Shown piece after piece: positions 44,481-53,978 of a stretch of DNA of 64,000 nucleotides. The notes below the pieces were generated by a model that had not been told where the DNA came from, did no database searches, and saw only the letters and a program-made list of their open reading frames with translations. The DNA lies in assembly GCF_019083965.1 (NCBI RefSeq), contig NZ_JAHRCY010000006.1, positions 186,001 through 250,000 on the forward strand, given 5' to 3'. The position numbers and the translations under genes are program-made. Every line of letters begins with the position of its first letter. Position 1 is the first letter of the stretch. Source of the DNA: Catellatospora tritici. GTDB lineage: Bacteria > Actinomycetota > Actinomycetes > Mycobacteriales > Micromonosporaceae.

Positions 44481-45194
44481 CTACCGGTGCTCGGGTCGGG
44501 TGTGGCGGAGGTAGAGGAAGCCCTCCGGATCGGTATGGGCGTGGACCTGTGCCAGGGTGCGCGGCGGATGCGGCGACCCGGCGGTGATCCGGCTTGCCCC
44601 GGTGCCCGCGAGCAGCGGGGAGACGGTCAGGCACAGCTCGTCGACCAGGTCGGCGGCGGTCAGCGAGCCGAGCAGGGTCGGGCCGCCCTCGCACAGCAAC
44701 TGGTCCAGTCCCCGCTCGTGCAGCAGTGCCAGGCCGGTGCGCAGATCGGGCGCCGTGAGCACGTCGGCGACCTCGGCGAGCGCTTCCCGCCTGGCCGCCG
44801 GTGCGTCCGGGCCGGTCAGCACGATCGGCCGGACCGGGGCACCGGCCAGCGCGGGCAGGCCCGGGTCGAGGTCGAGCGAGCCGGAGACGACGACCAGCCG
44901 GGGGTACGGCACCAGCCCGCGCGCCTGTCGCCAGCCCCTGCGGTCGGCGTCCAGCGTCAGCGGCCGGTACTGCTCCGCCCGCAAGGTGTTCGCCCCCACG
45001 AGCAACCCGTCGCAGAGCATCCGCAGCAGCTTCAACAGGCGCCGGTCCTGCGCGCCGGACAGCCCCGTCGACAGTCCGCCGACCGCCACCGCCCCGTCCA
45101 CGCTGCTCACGAAGTTCGCCCGCAGCCACGGTCGCTCGGCACGGCCGTACCACGCGGCCAGCTCGCCGTCCTCCACCTCCACCGCAGACCGCAC
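44481..45194 (-). CDS. RibD C-terminal domain / dihydrofolate-reductase-fold pyrimidine reductase-like protein
   Basis: 237 residues. 'WLRANFVSSVDGAVAVGGLSTGLSG', 'CDGLLVGANTLRAEQYRPL', 'LDQLLCEGGPTLLGSLTAADLVDELCLTVSPLLAG' are the substrate and NADPH motifs of the RibD_C family. The group includes riboflavin pyrimidine reductase and uncharacterised actinobacterial reductases. The N-terminal deaminase domain is absent and no riboflavin genes are adjacent, so the true substrate is open. GTG start after GGAGGG. It converges on the GntR gene with a 27-bp gap. Confidence 0.88.
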   Translation of the reverse strand: MRSAVEVEDGELAAWYGRAERPWLRANFVSSVDGAVAVGGLSTGLSGAQDRRLLKLLRMLCDGLLVGANTLRAEQYRPLTLDADRRGWRQARGLVPYPRLVVVSGSLDLDPGLPALAGAPVRPIVLTGPDAPAARREALAEVADVLTAPDLRTGLALLHERGLDQLLCEGGPTLLGSLTAADLVDELCLTVSPLLAGTGASRITAGSPHPPRTLAQVHAHTDPEGFLYLRHTRPEHR

Positions 45195-45240
45195 CCGCCC
45201 TCCGTCCTTCCCTCGCCCGCTGAGGGCGTCATGATCGGCT

Positions 45241-45300
45241 GCAGTTTCGGGGAAACTGCTGGAATCCAGCCCAAGATTCGTGCATTTTCCCCGAAACTGC
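45241..45300. repeat. palindromic element, subfamily A, copy 3
   Basis: 26-bp arms (45241-45266 and 45275-45300) begin GCAGTTTCGGGGAAA and pair with few mismatches around an 8-base loop. Flanking bases (CATGATCG before, CGATCATG after) extend the symmetry outward with a one-base offset. Confidence 0.92.
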
Positions 45301-45310
45301 AGCGATCATG

Positions 45311-45400
45311 CGCGGCGGGGCGCGGCGGGGCGCGGCAGGGCGCGGCGGGACGCGGTGCGGCAGGGCGCGGTAGCGCGGTGCGGCGGGACGCAGGATGCAG
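45311..45400. repeat. degenerate decamer repeat (CGCGGCGGGG)
   Basis: Four units in register (two CGCGGCGGGG, then CGCGGCAGGG, CGCGGCGGGA) followed by more diverged copies. It lies ten bases after the right arm of the subfamily A element, as at the copy near 11787. Confidence 0.75.
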
Positions 45401-45435
45401 GACGCTGGGCGCCGCAGGGTCAGGTGGGGCGGGGG

Positions 45436-45555
45436 CTATTCGCCCGGTGGGCCGGTGACCGGGGGTGTGGGTTCGGCGGGGCGGTGTTGGCAGTCGCACC
45501 AGGTGCCGCCGCGGCAGCGGTCGTGCCGCTGCTCGCGGCATTCCTTGCAGATCAT
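45436..45555 (-). CDS. small Cys-rich, probable metal-binding protein
   Basis: A 39-residue protein, too short for most gene finders: MICKECREQRHDRC followed by RGGTWCDCQHR and a Pro-rich tail. Five Cys and two His in the pattern CxxC...H-x3-C...CxC would bind one zinc. ATG after GGGGGAG. A 31-bp gap separates it from the K-channel gene upstream on the same strand, so they may be co-transcribed. Similar mini-proteins seem to recur in actinomycetes, but I cannot name a function. Confidence 0.65.
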   Translation of the reverse strand: MICKECREQRHDRCRGGTWCDCQHRPAEPTPPVTGPPGE

Positions 45556-45586
45556 CGCTGCTCCCCCGATGACGAGGCAGGGTGGA

Positions 45587-46669
45587 TCATGGCTGGTCCG
45601 ACGCGGCGGCGATGAGGGGAGTCTCCGGCGCCGTGGCGGAGCGGGGGCGGCTGCCCACGACGACCACCCGATCACCCTCGGCCAGCGCACTGACCTGCGG
45701 ATATGGCAGCGCCTTGCCGTCTCGGAGCACGGCGACCACCGGCTCGGGGCAGTCGCGCGGCGGTTTGCCGATCTCCTCGGCCCGGACCGGCCGCTCGGTC
45801 AGCTCCAGCCCGTCGCCGTGTACGAGCAGGTCCGCGAAGACCTCCCCGACCAGCGGCGACTGTGCGGCCACCCCGAGCAGGCGCCCGGCCGCCGCAGACG
45901 AGGTGATCACCGCGTCGGCGCCGGAGCGCAGCAGCAGTGGCTCGTTCTCGGCCTCGCGGACCGAGGCGGCGACCAGGCAGGTCGGGTTGAGCTGGCGGGC
46001 GCTGAGGGTGGCCAGCACGGCCGTGTCGTCGCGGTTGGCGGCGATGATGACGCGGTCGGCGGTGGGCACGCTGGCCTGGCGGAGCACGGCGTCGCGGGTG
46101 GCGTCGCCGAGCACGGCGGCGTACCCGTCGCGGTTGGCCTCGTCGACGTTTTCCTGACGGGCGTCGACGACGACGATGCGGTCCGGGGTGAGGCCGGTGG
46201 CGCGCAGCTGCTTGATGGCGTTGACGCCCTTGGTGCCGTATCCGATGACGACGGTGTGGCCCTGCAAGGTGCTCCTCCAGCGGTCGCGGCGGCGCTGGTC
46301 GCGGTAGCGCTTGGTGAGCACCTCGAAGGCGGTGCCCACCAGGATGGCGACGAACGCGATGCGCAGCGGGGTGATGAGGACGGCGTTGACCAGCCGGGCG
46401 CTCGGGCTGACCGGCACGATGTCGCCGTAGCCGGTGGTCGACAGCGTGACCGTGGCGTAGTAGAGCGCGTCGAGCCAGCTCATGTGCCCGTCGGCGTTGT
46501 CCTTGTAGCCGCCCCGGTCGGCCATGACCAGCAGCATGACGGCGACGAGGATGCCGAGGCCGTAGCAGACACGGCGGCGGATCTGCCGGACCGGTTGGTA
46601 CCGGCGTTCGGGCAGTTTGATCAATCCGCCCTCGATCTCGTCGACGGTGACCTTGCGCGATCCGGCCAT
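45587..46669 (-). CDS. potassium channel with TrkA-N (RCK) domain
   Basis: 360 residues. A first transmembrane helix ('VCYGLGILVAVMLLVMADR'), a pore loop with selectivity filter 'TLSTTGYGDIVP' and a second helix ('FVAILVGTAFEVL') make a two-helix channel subunit. An RCK/TrkA-N Rossmann domain ('HTVVIGYGTKGVNAIKQL', 'VVDARQENVDEANRDGYAAVLGDATRDAVL') and a TrkA-C-like end ('YPQVSALAEGDRVVVVG') follow. Preferred start MAGSRKVTVDE: TACGCT lies six bases before it, consistent with a leaderless transcript; the upstream extension lacks a ribosome site. Confidence 0.9.
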   Translation of the reverse strand: MAGSRKVTVDEIEGGLIKLPERRYQPVRQIRRRVCYGLGILVAVMLLVMADRGGYKDNADGHMSWLDALYYATVTLSTTGYGDIVPVSPSARLVNAVLITPLRIAFVAILVGTAFEVLTKRYRDQRRRDRWRSTLQGHTVVIGYGTKGVNAIKQLRATGLTPDRIVVVDARQENVDEANRDGYAAVLGDATRDAVLRQASVPTADRVIIAANRDDTAVLATLSARQLNPTCLVAASVREAENEPLLLRSGADAVITSSAAAGRLLGVAAQSPLVGEVFADLLVHGDGLELTERPVRAEEIGKPPRDCPEPVVAVLRDGKALPYPQVSALAEGDRVVVVGSRPRSATAPETPLIAAASDQP

Positions 46670-46802
46670 GGTGGGAGCGTATCGGACGAACGACCGACCA
46701 TCGGATGGCCACTCGTACGAATAAAAGTGGCCCGCCAAGGTGCTGGTTGCGAAAAGGCGCAGCGTGCGCCCGGATGATCATGCAGTGACATAGGTAACAG
46801 AA

Positions 46803-46816
46803 TGGGAACGCTCCCA
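46803..46816. promoter_or_regulatory. CebR box 1 (upstream of cebE)
   Basis: TGGGAACGCTCCCA, one base from the perfect CebR/LacI-type palindrome TGGGAGCGCTCCCA, lies ten bases before the -35 box of cebE. Confidence 0.85.
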
Positions 46817-46825
46817 TCAGTCCCC

Positions 46826-46870
46826 TTGACACCCGCGTAACCTGACGGCAATCTCATGGGAGCGCTCCCG
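46826..46870 (+). promoter_or_regulatory. cebE promoter with CebR box 2
   Basis: TTGACA (46826-46831), 17 bases, then CAATCT (46849-46854). CebR box 2, TGGGAGCGCTCCCG (46857-46870), covers the likely transcription start. Two boxes flanking the promoter suit repression by looping or simple blockage, lifted by cellobiose. Confidence 0.8.
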
Positions 46871-46960
46871 GACTCTGTGGTCCAGGCCACAGAGCAGGGC
46901 GGTGTTGATCCTTACGCAACAGCCCCCACCTGCACATTCGACGACCTGAGAGGGGTCAGG

Positions 46961-48253
46961 ATGGGCGTCACCCCGCGCCGCCGCACGTTCGCGGTGGCCG
47001 CAATCGCCGCGATCACCGCCATTGGCGGTCTTTCGGCGTGCACCAAGAAGAACGACGAGCCGAGCACTCCCGGTGAGATCAAGCTTGTGGTCGACCACTT
47101 CGGTGAGTTCGGCTACGACGACCTGGTGAAGCAGTACGAGGCTTCGCACCCCGGCATCAAGATCGAGCTGCGCAAGACCGCTCAGCTGGGCGACTACCGG
47201 CCGAAGCTGGTCCGCTACCTGGCCACCAACAAGGGCGCCGGCGACGTGGTCGCCCTCGAAGAGGGCATCATCACCGAGTTCAAGGCCAACGCGGCCAACT
47301 GGGTGGACCTCTCGCAGTATGTCGGGGACAAGTCGGCCGACTACCTGCCGTGGAAGTACGAGATCGGCAAGACCGCCGACGGCAAGCTGCTCGGTCTGCC
47401 GACCGACGTGGGCGGCCTGGCCATGTGCTACCGCAAGGACCTGCTCGAGGCGGCCGGCTTCGCGTCGGACCGCGACGCGGTCTCGGCCCTGTGGCCGACG
47501 TGGGACAAGTTCATCGAGGTCGGCCAGCAGTACCGCACCAAGACCGGCAAGGGTCTGCTCGACACCGTGACGACCGCGTTCAGCGCGAGCCTGTCGCAGG
47601 TCGGCGGCGACCTGTTCTACGACAAGGACTTCAACGTCGTGGCTGACACCAGCCCGGCCGTGAAGCAGTCGTGGGACCTGGCCGTCAAGCTGGCCGACGC
47701 CAAGGTGACCGCCAAGACCAACACCTGGTCCGCCGAGTGGCAGGCCGGTTTCCAGCAGGGCACCTTCGCCGCGACCCTGTGCCCGTCGTGGATGCTCGGC
47801 ATCATCGAGCAGAACTCGGGCGCCGCGAACAAGGGCAAGTGGGACGTCGCCGCGGTTCCCGGCGGCGGTGGCAACTGGGGCGGCTCCTGGCTGTCCGTGC
47901 CGACCCAGAGCAAGCACCCGAAGGAGGCTGCCGAGCTGGCCGCGTTCCTGACCAACGCCGACAGCCAGGTCGCGGCGTTCAAGGCCAAGGGCCCGCTGCC
48001 GTCGAACCTGAAGGCGCTGGACAACGCCGACTTCCAGGCGTACCAGAACCCGTACTTCAACAACGCGCCGGTCGGCAAGATCTTCGGTGAGGGCGCCAAG
48101 ACCCTCAAGCCGGTGACCATCGGCCCGAAGCACTCCTCGGTGAAGGAGCGGGCGTTCGAGCCCGCGCTGCAGGCCTACGAGGCCGGACGTCTGTCCGCCC
48201 AGGCGGCCTGGGACCAGGCGGTCAAGGACGCGAAGGTCCAGGGCGCGTTCTGA
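46961..48253 (+). CDS. cebE: cellobiose ABC transporter substrate-binding lipoprotein
   Basis: 430 residues. Lipoprotein signal (RRRTFAVAAIAAITAIGGLSAC, shown by the LSAC lipobox), then an SBP_bac_1 fold ('EIKLVVDHFGEFGYDDLVKQYEASHPGIKI', 'DVVALEEGIITEFKANAANWVDLSQYV', 'YRKDLLEAAGFASDRDAV'). The CebR boxes, the GH1 beta-glucosidase and the LacI gene in the same locus identify it as the cellobiose/cello-oligosaccharide binder of the Streptomyces-type ceb system. The frame extends upstream into the promoter, so the ATG after GAGAGGGG is preferred. The ATPase (often the shared MsiK) is not encoded here. Confidence 0.92.
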   Translation: MGVTPRRRTFAVAAIAAITAIGGLSACTKKNDEPSTPGEIKLVVDHFGEFGYDDLVKQYEASHPGIKIELRKTAQLGDYRPKLVRYLATNKGAGDVVALEEGIITEFKANAANWVDLSQYVGDKSADYLPWKYEIGKTADGKLLGLPTDVGGLAMCYRKDLLEAAGFASDRDAVSALWPTWDKFIEVGQQYRTKTGKGLLDTVTTAFSASLSQVGGDLFYDKDFNVVADTSPAVKQSWDLAVKLADAKVTAKTNTWSAEWQAGFQQGTFAATLCPSWMLGIIEQNSGAANKGKWDVAAVPGGGGNWGGSWLSVPTQSKHPKEAAELAAFLTNADSQVAAFKAKGPLPSNLKALDNADFQAYQNPYFNNAPVGKIFGEGAKTLKPVTIGPKHSSVKERAFEPALQAYEAGRLSAQAAWDQAVKDAKVQGAF

Positions 48254-48276
48254 TCTGAGTTGAACCGCACAGCGGC

Positions 48277-48307
48277 CCCGGTGGCGCTCATCGCGAGCGC
48301 CACCGGG
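48277..48307 (+). terminator. intercistronic hairpin between cebE and cebF
   Basis: A perfect 13-bp stem (CCCGGTGGCGCTC / GAGCGCCACCGGG) with a 5-base loop. It probably causes partial termination or protects the cebE mRNA, giving excess binding protein over permease. Confidence 0.8.
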
Positions 48308-48350
48308 TCTGTTCACCGCCTCCTGTGCAGTCACGAGCAAGGGAATCACC

Positions 48351-49310
48351 ATGAGCCTGTCGGCACCTCCCGCGCCGCCCCAGCTGGTCACGCCTGAGCA
48401 CCACCGCGCCCCCAACAGCCGCCGCTTCAGGCTTTCGCGCTGGGACATCAAGTACTCGCCGTACATCTACGTCGCGCCGTTCTTCATCCTCTTCGCCGTC
48501 TTCGGCATCTACCCGGTGCTGCAGACCGCCCGGATGGCGCTGTACGACTGGAATCTGATCGGCGACCACACCTTCACCGGGTTGGACAACTTCACCGCCC
48601 TGATGGGCGACGAATACTTCTGGAACGCCGTCAAGAACACGTTCGGCATCTTCCTGCTGGCCACCATTCCGCAGCTGCTCGGCGCGCTGTTCCTGGCCAA
48701 CCTGCTCAACCAGCAGATGCGTGGGCGGATGTTCTTCCGGCTGATGATCGTGGCGCCGAACGTCACCTCGGTGGCGGCGGTCGCGATCGTCTTCGCGGTG
48801 CTGTTCCGCCGCGACTTCGGCCTGGTCAACTGGGTGCTCGGCTTCTTCGGCGTCGACGCGATCGACTGGAAGGGCGAGACCTGGAGCTCCTGGACCGCGA
48901 TCGCCACCATGGTCGACTGGCGCTGGACCGGGTACAACACGCTGATCCTGCTGGCCGCGATGCAGGCGATCCCGAAGGACATCTACGAGTCCGCGTCGCT
49001 GGACGGCGCCGGCAAGTGGCGACAGTTCTGGTCGATCACCATGCCGCAGCTGCGTCCCACGCTGATCTTCGTGGTCACCGTGTCCACCATCGGCGGCCTG
49101 CAGCTGTTCACCGAGCCGGTGATCTTCGGTGACGGCCGGATCCTGGGCGGCGCGCAGCGCGAATTCCAGACGATCGCCATGTACATGTACGAGAAGGGCT
49201 TCAACGACCTTCAGTTCGGGTACGGATCGGCGATCGCCTGGGCCCTGTTCATCATGATCATCATTATGTCCGGCGTGAACTACCTGCTCATCCGCCGCTC
49301 GGTCAAGTGA
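48351..49310 (+). CDS. cebF: cellobiose ABC transporter permease
   Basis: 319 residues, MalF-like with six hydrophobic segments. The conserved cytoplasmic loop 'YESASLDGAGKWRQFWSITMPQLRPTL' (EAA motif) contacts the ATPase. 'YIYVAPFFILFAVFGIYPVLQTARMALYDWN' is the typical first helix. It follows cebE by 97 bp including the hairpin, and the next permease by 10 bp. Confidence 0.94.
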   Translation: MSLSAPPAPPQLVTPEHHRAPNSRRFRLSRWDIKYSPYIYVAPFFILFAVFGIYPVLQTARMALYDWNLIGDHTFTGLDNFTALMGDEYFWNAVKNTFGIFLLATIPQLLGALFLANLLNQQMRGRMFFRLMIVAPNVTSVAAVAIVFAVLFRRDFGLVNWVLGFFGVDAIDWKGETWSSWTAIATMVDWRWTGYNTLILLAAMQAIPKDIYESASLDGAGKWRQFWSITMPQLRPTLIFVVTVSTIGGLQLFTEPVIFGDGRILGGAQREFQTIAMYMYEKGFNDLQFGYGSAIAWALFIMIIIMSGVNYLLIRRSVK

Positions 49311-49320
49311 GGAGCCTGAC

Positions 49321-50159
49321 ATGACCTCTGCTTCGAAACGGCTGTGGCAGGCCAGTCCGCTGACCTACGGCGCCCTGATCCTGGCGTCCCTGCTCTCGCT
49401 GTTCCCGTTCTACTTCATGTTCATCGTGGCCACCCGCAAGCTGGAGGTCATCAACGCGGTGCCGCCGCCGTTCACCCCCGGCGCCGACTTCGGTGACAAC
49501 TTCGGCCGGGTGCTCGACAACGAGCACGCCGCGTTCATCTACGGCCTGATCAACTCGGTGATCGTCTCCTGCGCGGTGACGCTCAGCGTGGTGTTCTTCT
49601 CCGCGCTGGCCGGGTTCGCCTTCGCCAAGCTGCGGTTCAAGGGCCGCAACCTGCTGCTGCTGGCTATCGTCGGAACCATGATGGTGCCCACGCAGCTGGC
49701 CATCATTCCGCTGTACGGCATGATGCAGGACTGGGGCTGGGGAGCCACCCTGCAGGCCGTCATCGTGCCGTTCATGGTCACCGCGTTCGGTGTGTTCATG
49801 ATGCGCCAGTACGCGAGCTCGGCGATCTCCGACGAGCTGATCGAGGCCGCCCGGGTCGACGGGTGCGGCACCTTCCGGATCTTCTGGAGCGTCGTGGCGC
49901 CCGCGCTGCGTCCCGCCGCCGGTGTGCTCGGCCTGCTGACGTTCATGGACACCTGGAACTCGTTCCTGTGGCCGTACGCCATCCTCGACTCCGACACGCC
50001 TACCGTGCAGGTGTCACTGGCGCTGCTGTCGTCGGCGTACTACACCGATTACGCACAGGTGTTCGCGGCGACCGCGGTGGCGACGGTGCCGCTGCTGCTC
50101 GTCTTCGTAGTTTTCGGTCGCCAGATCATCGGCGGCATCATGGAAGGTGCAGTAAAAGC

Positions 50160-50163
<4 letters not shown>
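49321..50163 (+). CDS. cebG: cellobiose ABC transporter permease
   Basis: 280 residues, MalG-like. EAA loop '[27 protein letters not shown]' and a C-terminal end '[16 protein letters not shown]', typical for the family. It pairs with CebF to form the channel. It overlaps the bglC start by four bases. Confidence 0.94.
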
Positions 50164-51578
<1,415 letters not shown>

Positions 51579-51586
51579 CGACAGCG

Positions 51587-51617
51587 GTCCGGGGGCCGTG
51601 TGGAGCGGCCCCCGGAC
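51587..51617 (+). terminator. hairpin between bglC and cebR
   Basis: A perfect 12-bp stem (GTCCGGGGGCCG / CGGCCCCCGGAC) with a 7-base loop, nine bases past the bglC stop. It should limit read-through into the regulator gene. Confidence 0.85.
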
Positions 51618-51643
51618 GGGCTAGACATGAATAAGGAGCAGCC

Positions 51644-52666
51644 ATGACGACGCAGCGCACGAGGTCTGCCGGCAGACCGACGCTGGACGAGGTCGCCGCG
51701 CTGGCCGGAGTGGGCCGCGGCACGGTCTCGCGCGTCGTCAACGGCTCGCCGCAGGTCAGCCCCGAGGCCCGCAGCGCGGTCCAGGAGGCGATCAAGGAAC
51801 TCGGGTACGTGCCCAACCGGGCCGCCCGTGCCCTGGTCACCCAGCGCACCGACTCGGTCGCGCTGGTCGTCTCCGAGTCGCAGGAGCGGGTCTTCGCCGA
51901 GCCGTTCTTCGCGGGCATCGTGCGCGGCGTCTCCTCGGCCCTGGCCGACACCTCGCTGCAGCTGTGGCTGGCCATGGCCCAGTCGCCCGCCGAGCGCCAG
52001 CGGATCGAGCACCACCTGACCAGCCAGCACGTCGACGGCGTACTGCTGCTGTCGCTGCACGAGTCCGACCCGCTGCCGCAGTTGTTGCGTCAGCGCGGCC
52101 TGCCCGCCGTGCTCGGCGGCCGCCCGGTCAGCATCGACCAGCAGATCTCCTACGTCGACATGGACAACGTCAGCGGCGCCCGGATCGCCGTCGACTTCCT
52201 GCTCAACGCCGGTCGCCGCCGCGTCGCCACCATCGCCGGGCCGCAGGATCTCGGCGTGGGCGTGGACCGCCTGGTCGGCTACCGCGCCGCGGTGCAGGGC
52301 GCCGCCGCCGAACCGCTGATCGAGTTCGGCGACTTCAGCGAGTACAGCGGCGTCGAGGCGATGCGCCGGCTGCTGGCCCGCCGCCCCGACCTGGACGCGG
52401 TCTTCGTCGCCTCCGACCTGATGGCCGCCGGTGCCATCCGCGCCCTGCGCGACGCCGGACGCCGGGTGCCCGAGGACGTCGCCGTCGTCGGCTTCGAGGA
52501 CTCGCCGGTGGCCCGCCAGACCGAGCCCCCGCTGACCACGGTCTACCAGCCGGTCGAGGACATGGGTCGGCACATGGCGCGCCTGCTGCTCTCCCGCATC
52601 CGCGGCGAGGAGGAGCCCAACCACATCCTGCTCGACACCCACCTGGTGCACCGCAACTCGGCCTAA
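51644..52666 (+). CDS. cebR: LacI-family repressor of cellobiose genes
   Basis: 340 residues. LacI-type helix-turn-helix and hinge ('PTLDEVAALAGVGRGTVSRVVNGSPQVSPEARSAVQEAI', 'LGYVPNRAARALVTQRT') and a periplasmic-binding-like effector domain ('VDGVLLLSLHESDPLPQLL', 'DAVFVASDLMAAGAIRAL', 'VAVVGFEDSPVARQTEPPLTTVYQP'). The locus and the TGGGAGCGCTCCCA boxes identify it as CebR, which releases DNA when cellobiose binds. AAGGAG precedes the ATG. Confidence 0.94.
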   Translation: MTTQRTRSAGRPTLDEVAALAGVGRGTVSRVVNGSPQVSPEARSAVQEAIKELGYVPNRAARALVTQRTDSVALVVSESQERVFAEPFFAGIVRGVSSALADTSLQLWLAMAQSPAERQRIEHHLTSQHVDGVLLLSLHESDPLPQLLRQRGLPAVLGGRPVSIDQQISYVDMDNVSGARIAVDFLLNAGRRRVATIAGPQDLGVGVDRLVGYRAAVQGAAAEPLIEFGDFSEYSGVEAMRRLLARRPDLDAVFVASDLMAAGAIRALRDAGRRVPEDVAVVGFEDSPVARQTEPPLTTVYQPVEDMGRHMARLLLSRIRGEEEPNHILLDTHLVHRNSA

Positions 52667-52952
52667 TCCCTCCGGCTGACCCCCGGTTGACGTGGGTCTA
52701 TGGCGCCGTGGAGGATGGTGGTCCACCGGGTGACGGGTGGGTTAAGACATCTACGGCTGTCGCTGTTAAGGTGTGTGTGGTCGGGTGGCGGCAATGGCGG
52801 CGCTGCCCCTGTTCGGGCGGCGCTGACCTGGGGTTCTCACCCGTCGGGATTCTTTCCCACGGATACGGCGCCGCAATGCGTACGAAACGGTAATAGGGCA
52901 AGCTCTGGCAGAGTTCCGGCGCTTGCGCGCCGCTCGTCCGGAGGGAGCCGCC

Positions 52953-53759
52953 ATGTTGCTGAGGGTCCGCGTCGCTCTGCCTGACCGTCCCGGCTCGCTC
53001 GGGCAGGTAGCCCGCACGCTCGGTGTCGCCGGTGCGGACATCGTCCAGGTCGTGGTGCTGGAGCGCCTCGGCGGCCGGGCGATCGACGACTTCACGGTGG
53101 TCTGGCCGGGCGGTGCCGGGGTAGAGCGCCTTCGTGCCGGGCTGAGCGCGATGCCCGGAGTCCGGGTGGACGGCATCTGGCGGGCCATCGGCGCGCCGGT
53201 GGCGGGCGCCTTCGACGCCGAACTGCTCACCCAGGTCGCCGCGAACCCGAACGAGGGCCTGGCCACGCTGGTCGACACCGTTCCGGCGCTGCTGGCCGCC
53301 GACTGGGCCATGGCGATCCGGGTGCCCGCCGACTGGGCCGTGCGCAGCGGCTCCTCGGTCGGGGTCGAGGTGCGCCAGGGCGTGGACGACGCGCTCGTGT
53401 TCGGCACCCTGCGACCCAAGCCCGCCACGCCGCCGGTGCTGTACGCGAGCTGGCGCGCCCCGCAGCAGCTGCGGTTGCCCGAGGTGACGCCGCTGCGGGC
53501 GCGGTCGATGACCGGCTCCGACGGCACCCGCTACGCGCTCGCGCCGTTCGGCCGGGCCGGGCTGGTGCTGGTGGTGGCGCGTTCGGCCGACGACGACCTG
53601 CCGGTGGCCGCGTTCCACGCCACCGAGGTCGACCGGGTGGCGCAGCTGGTGCGCGCCGCCGCGGTGATCGTGGGCGACCGCCTCGACAGCGCCAAGGCCC
53701 CCGCGCCGCGCGCCGCGGTCGGCGACCGGCCGCTGGAGGAGCCCGCGTCAGCCGTCTGA
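52953..53759 (+). CDS. ACT-domain protein of unknown function
   Basis: 268 residues. The N-terminal 80 residues form an ACT domain ('LLRVRVALPDRPGSLGQVARTLGVAGADIVQVVVLER', with the D-R-P-G turn that binds amino acids). The remaining part resembles a GAF-like or degenerate regulatory domain ('VLYASWRAPQQLRLPEVTPLRARSMTGSDGTRYALAPFGRAGLVLVVAR') with no catalytic motif. GGAGGG precedes the ATG; a short in-frame extension upstream lacks a ribosome site. The next gene also starts with an ACT domain, so both may sense amino acids. A 286-bp non-coding stretch lies upstream. Confidence 0.75.
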   Translation: MLLRVRVALPDRPGSLGQVARTLGVAGADIVQVVVLERLGGRAIDDFTVVWPGGAGVERLRAGLSAMPGVRVDGIWRAIGAPVAGAFDAELLTQVAANPNEGLATLVDTVPALLAADWAMAIRVPADWAVRSGSSVGVEVRQGVDDALVFGTLRPKPATPPVLYASWRAPQQLRLPEVTPLRARSMTGSDGTRYALAPFGRAGLVLVVARSADDDLPVAAFHATEVDRVAQLVRAAAVIVGDRLDSAKAPAPRAAVGDRPLEEPASAV

Positions 53760-53789
53760 CCTTCGCCGGTCGACTCGTCTGGGCCCCTC

Positions 53790-53808
53790 GCCCGCCGCAA
53801 CGGCGGGC
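53790..53808 (+). terminator. hairpin terminator
   Basis: GCCCGCCG-CAA-CGGCGGGC, a perfect 8-bp stem, 30 bases past the stop of the ACT gene. Confidence 0.75.
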
Positions 53809-53978
53809 CGCCACAGCCTCCCCACCAGGCTTTCCCCGCCGTAACCTGTGACCTCGGGCATAGTTAGATCTTGATAAAGGCGTGTAACCGCCTGGAAACA
53901 CGGCGAGCGCACGCTGAGTTCCTGACGCCGGAGGTCGCCCAGACCGGGCGCCCTGCCCGGCGGGAGAAGGAGCGGGTC

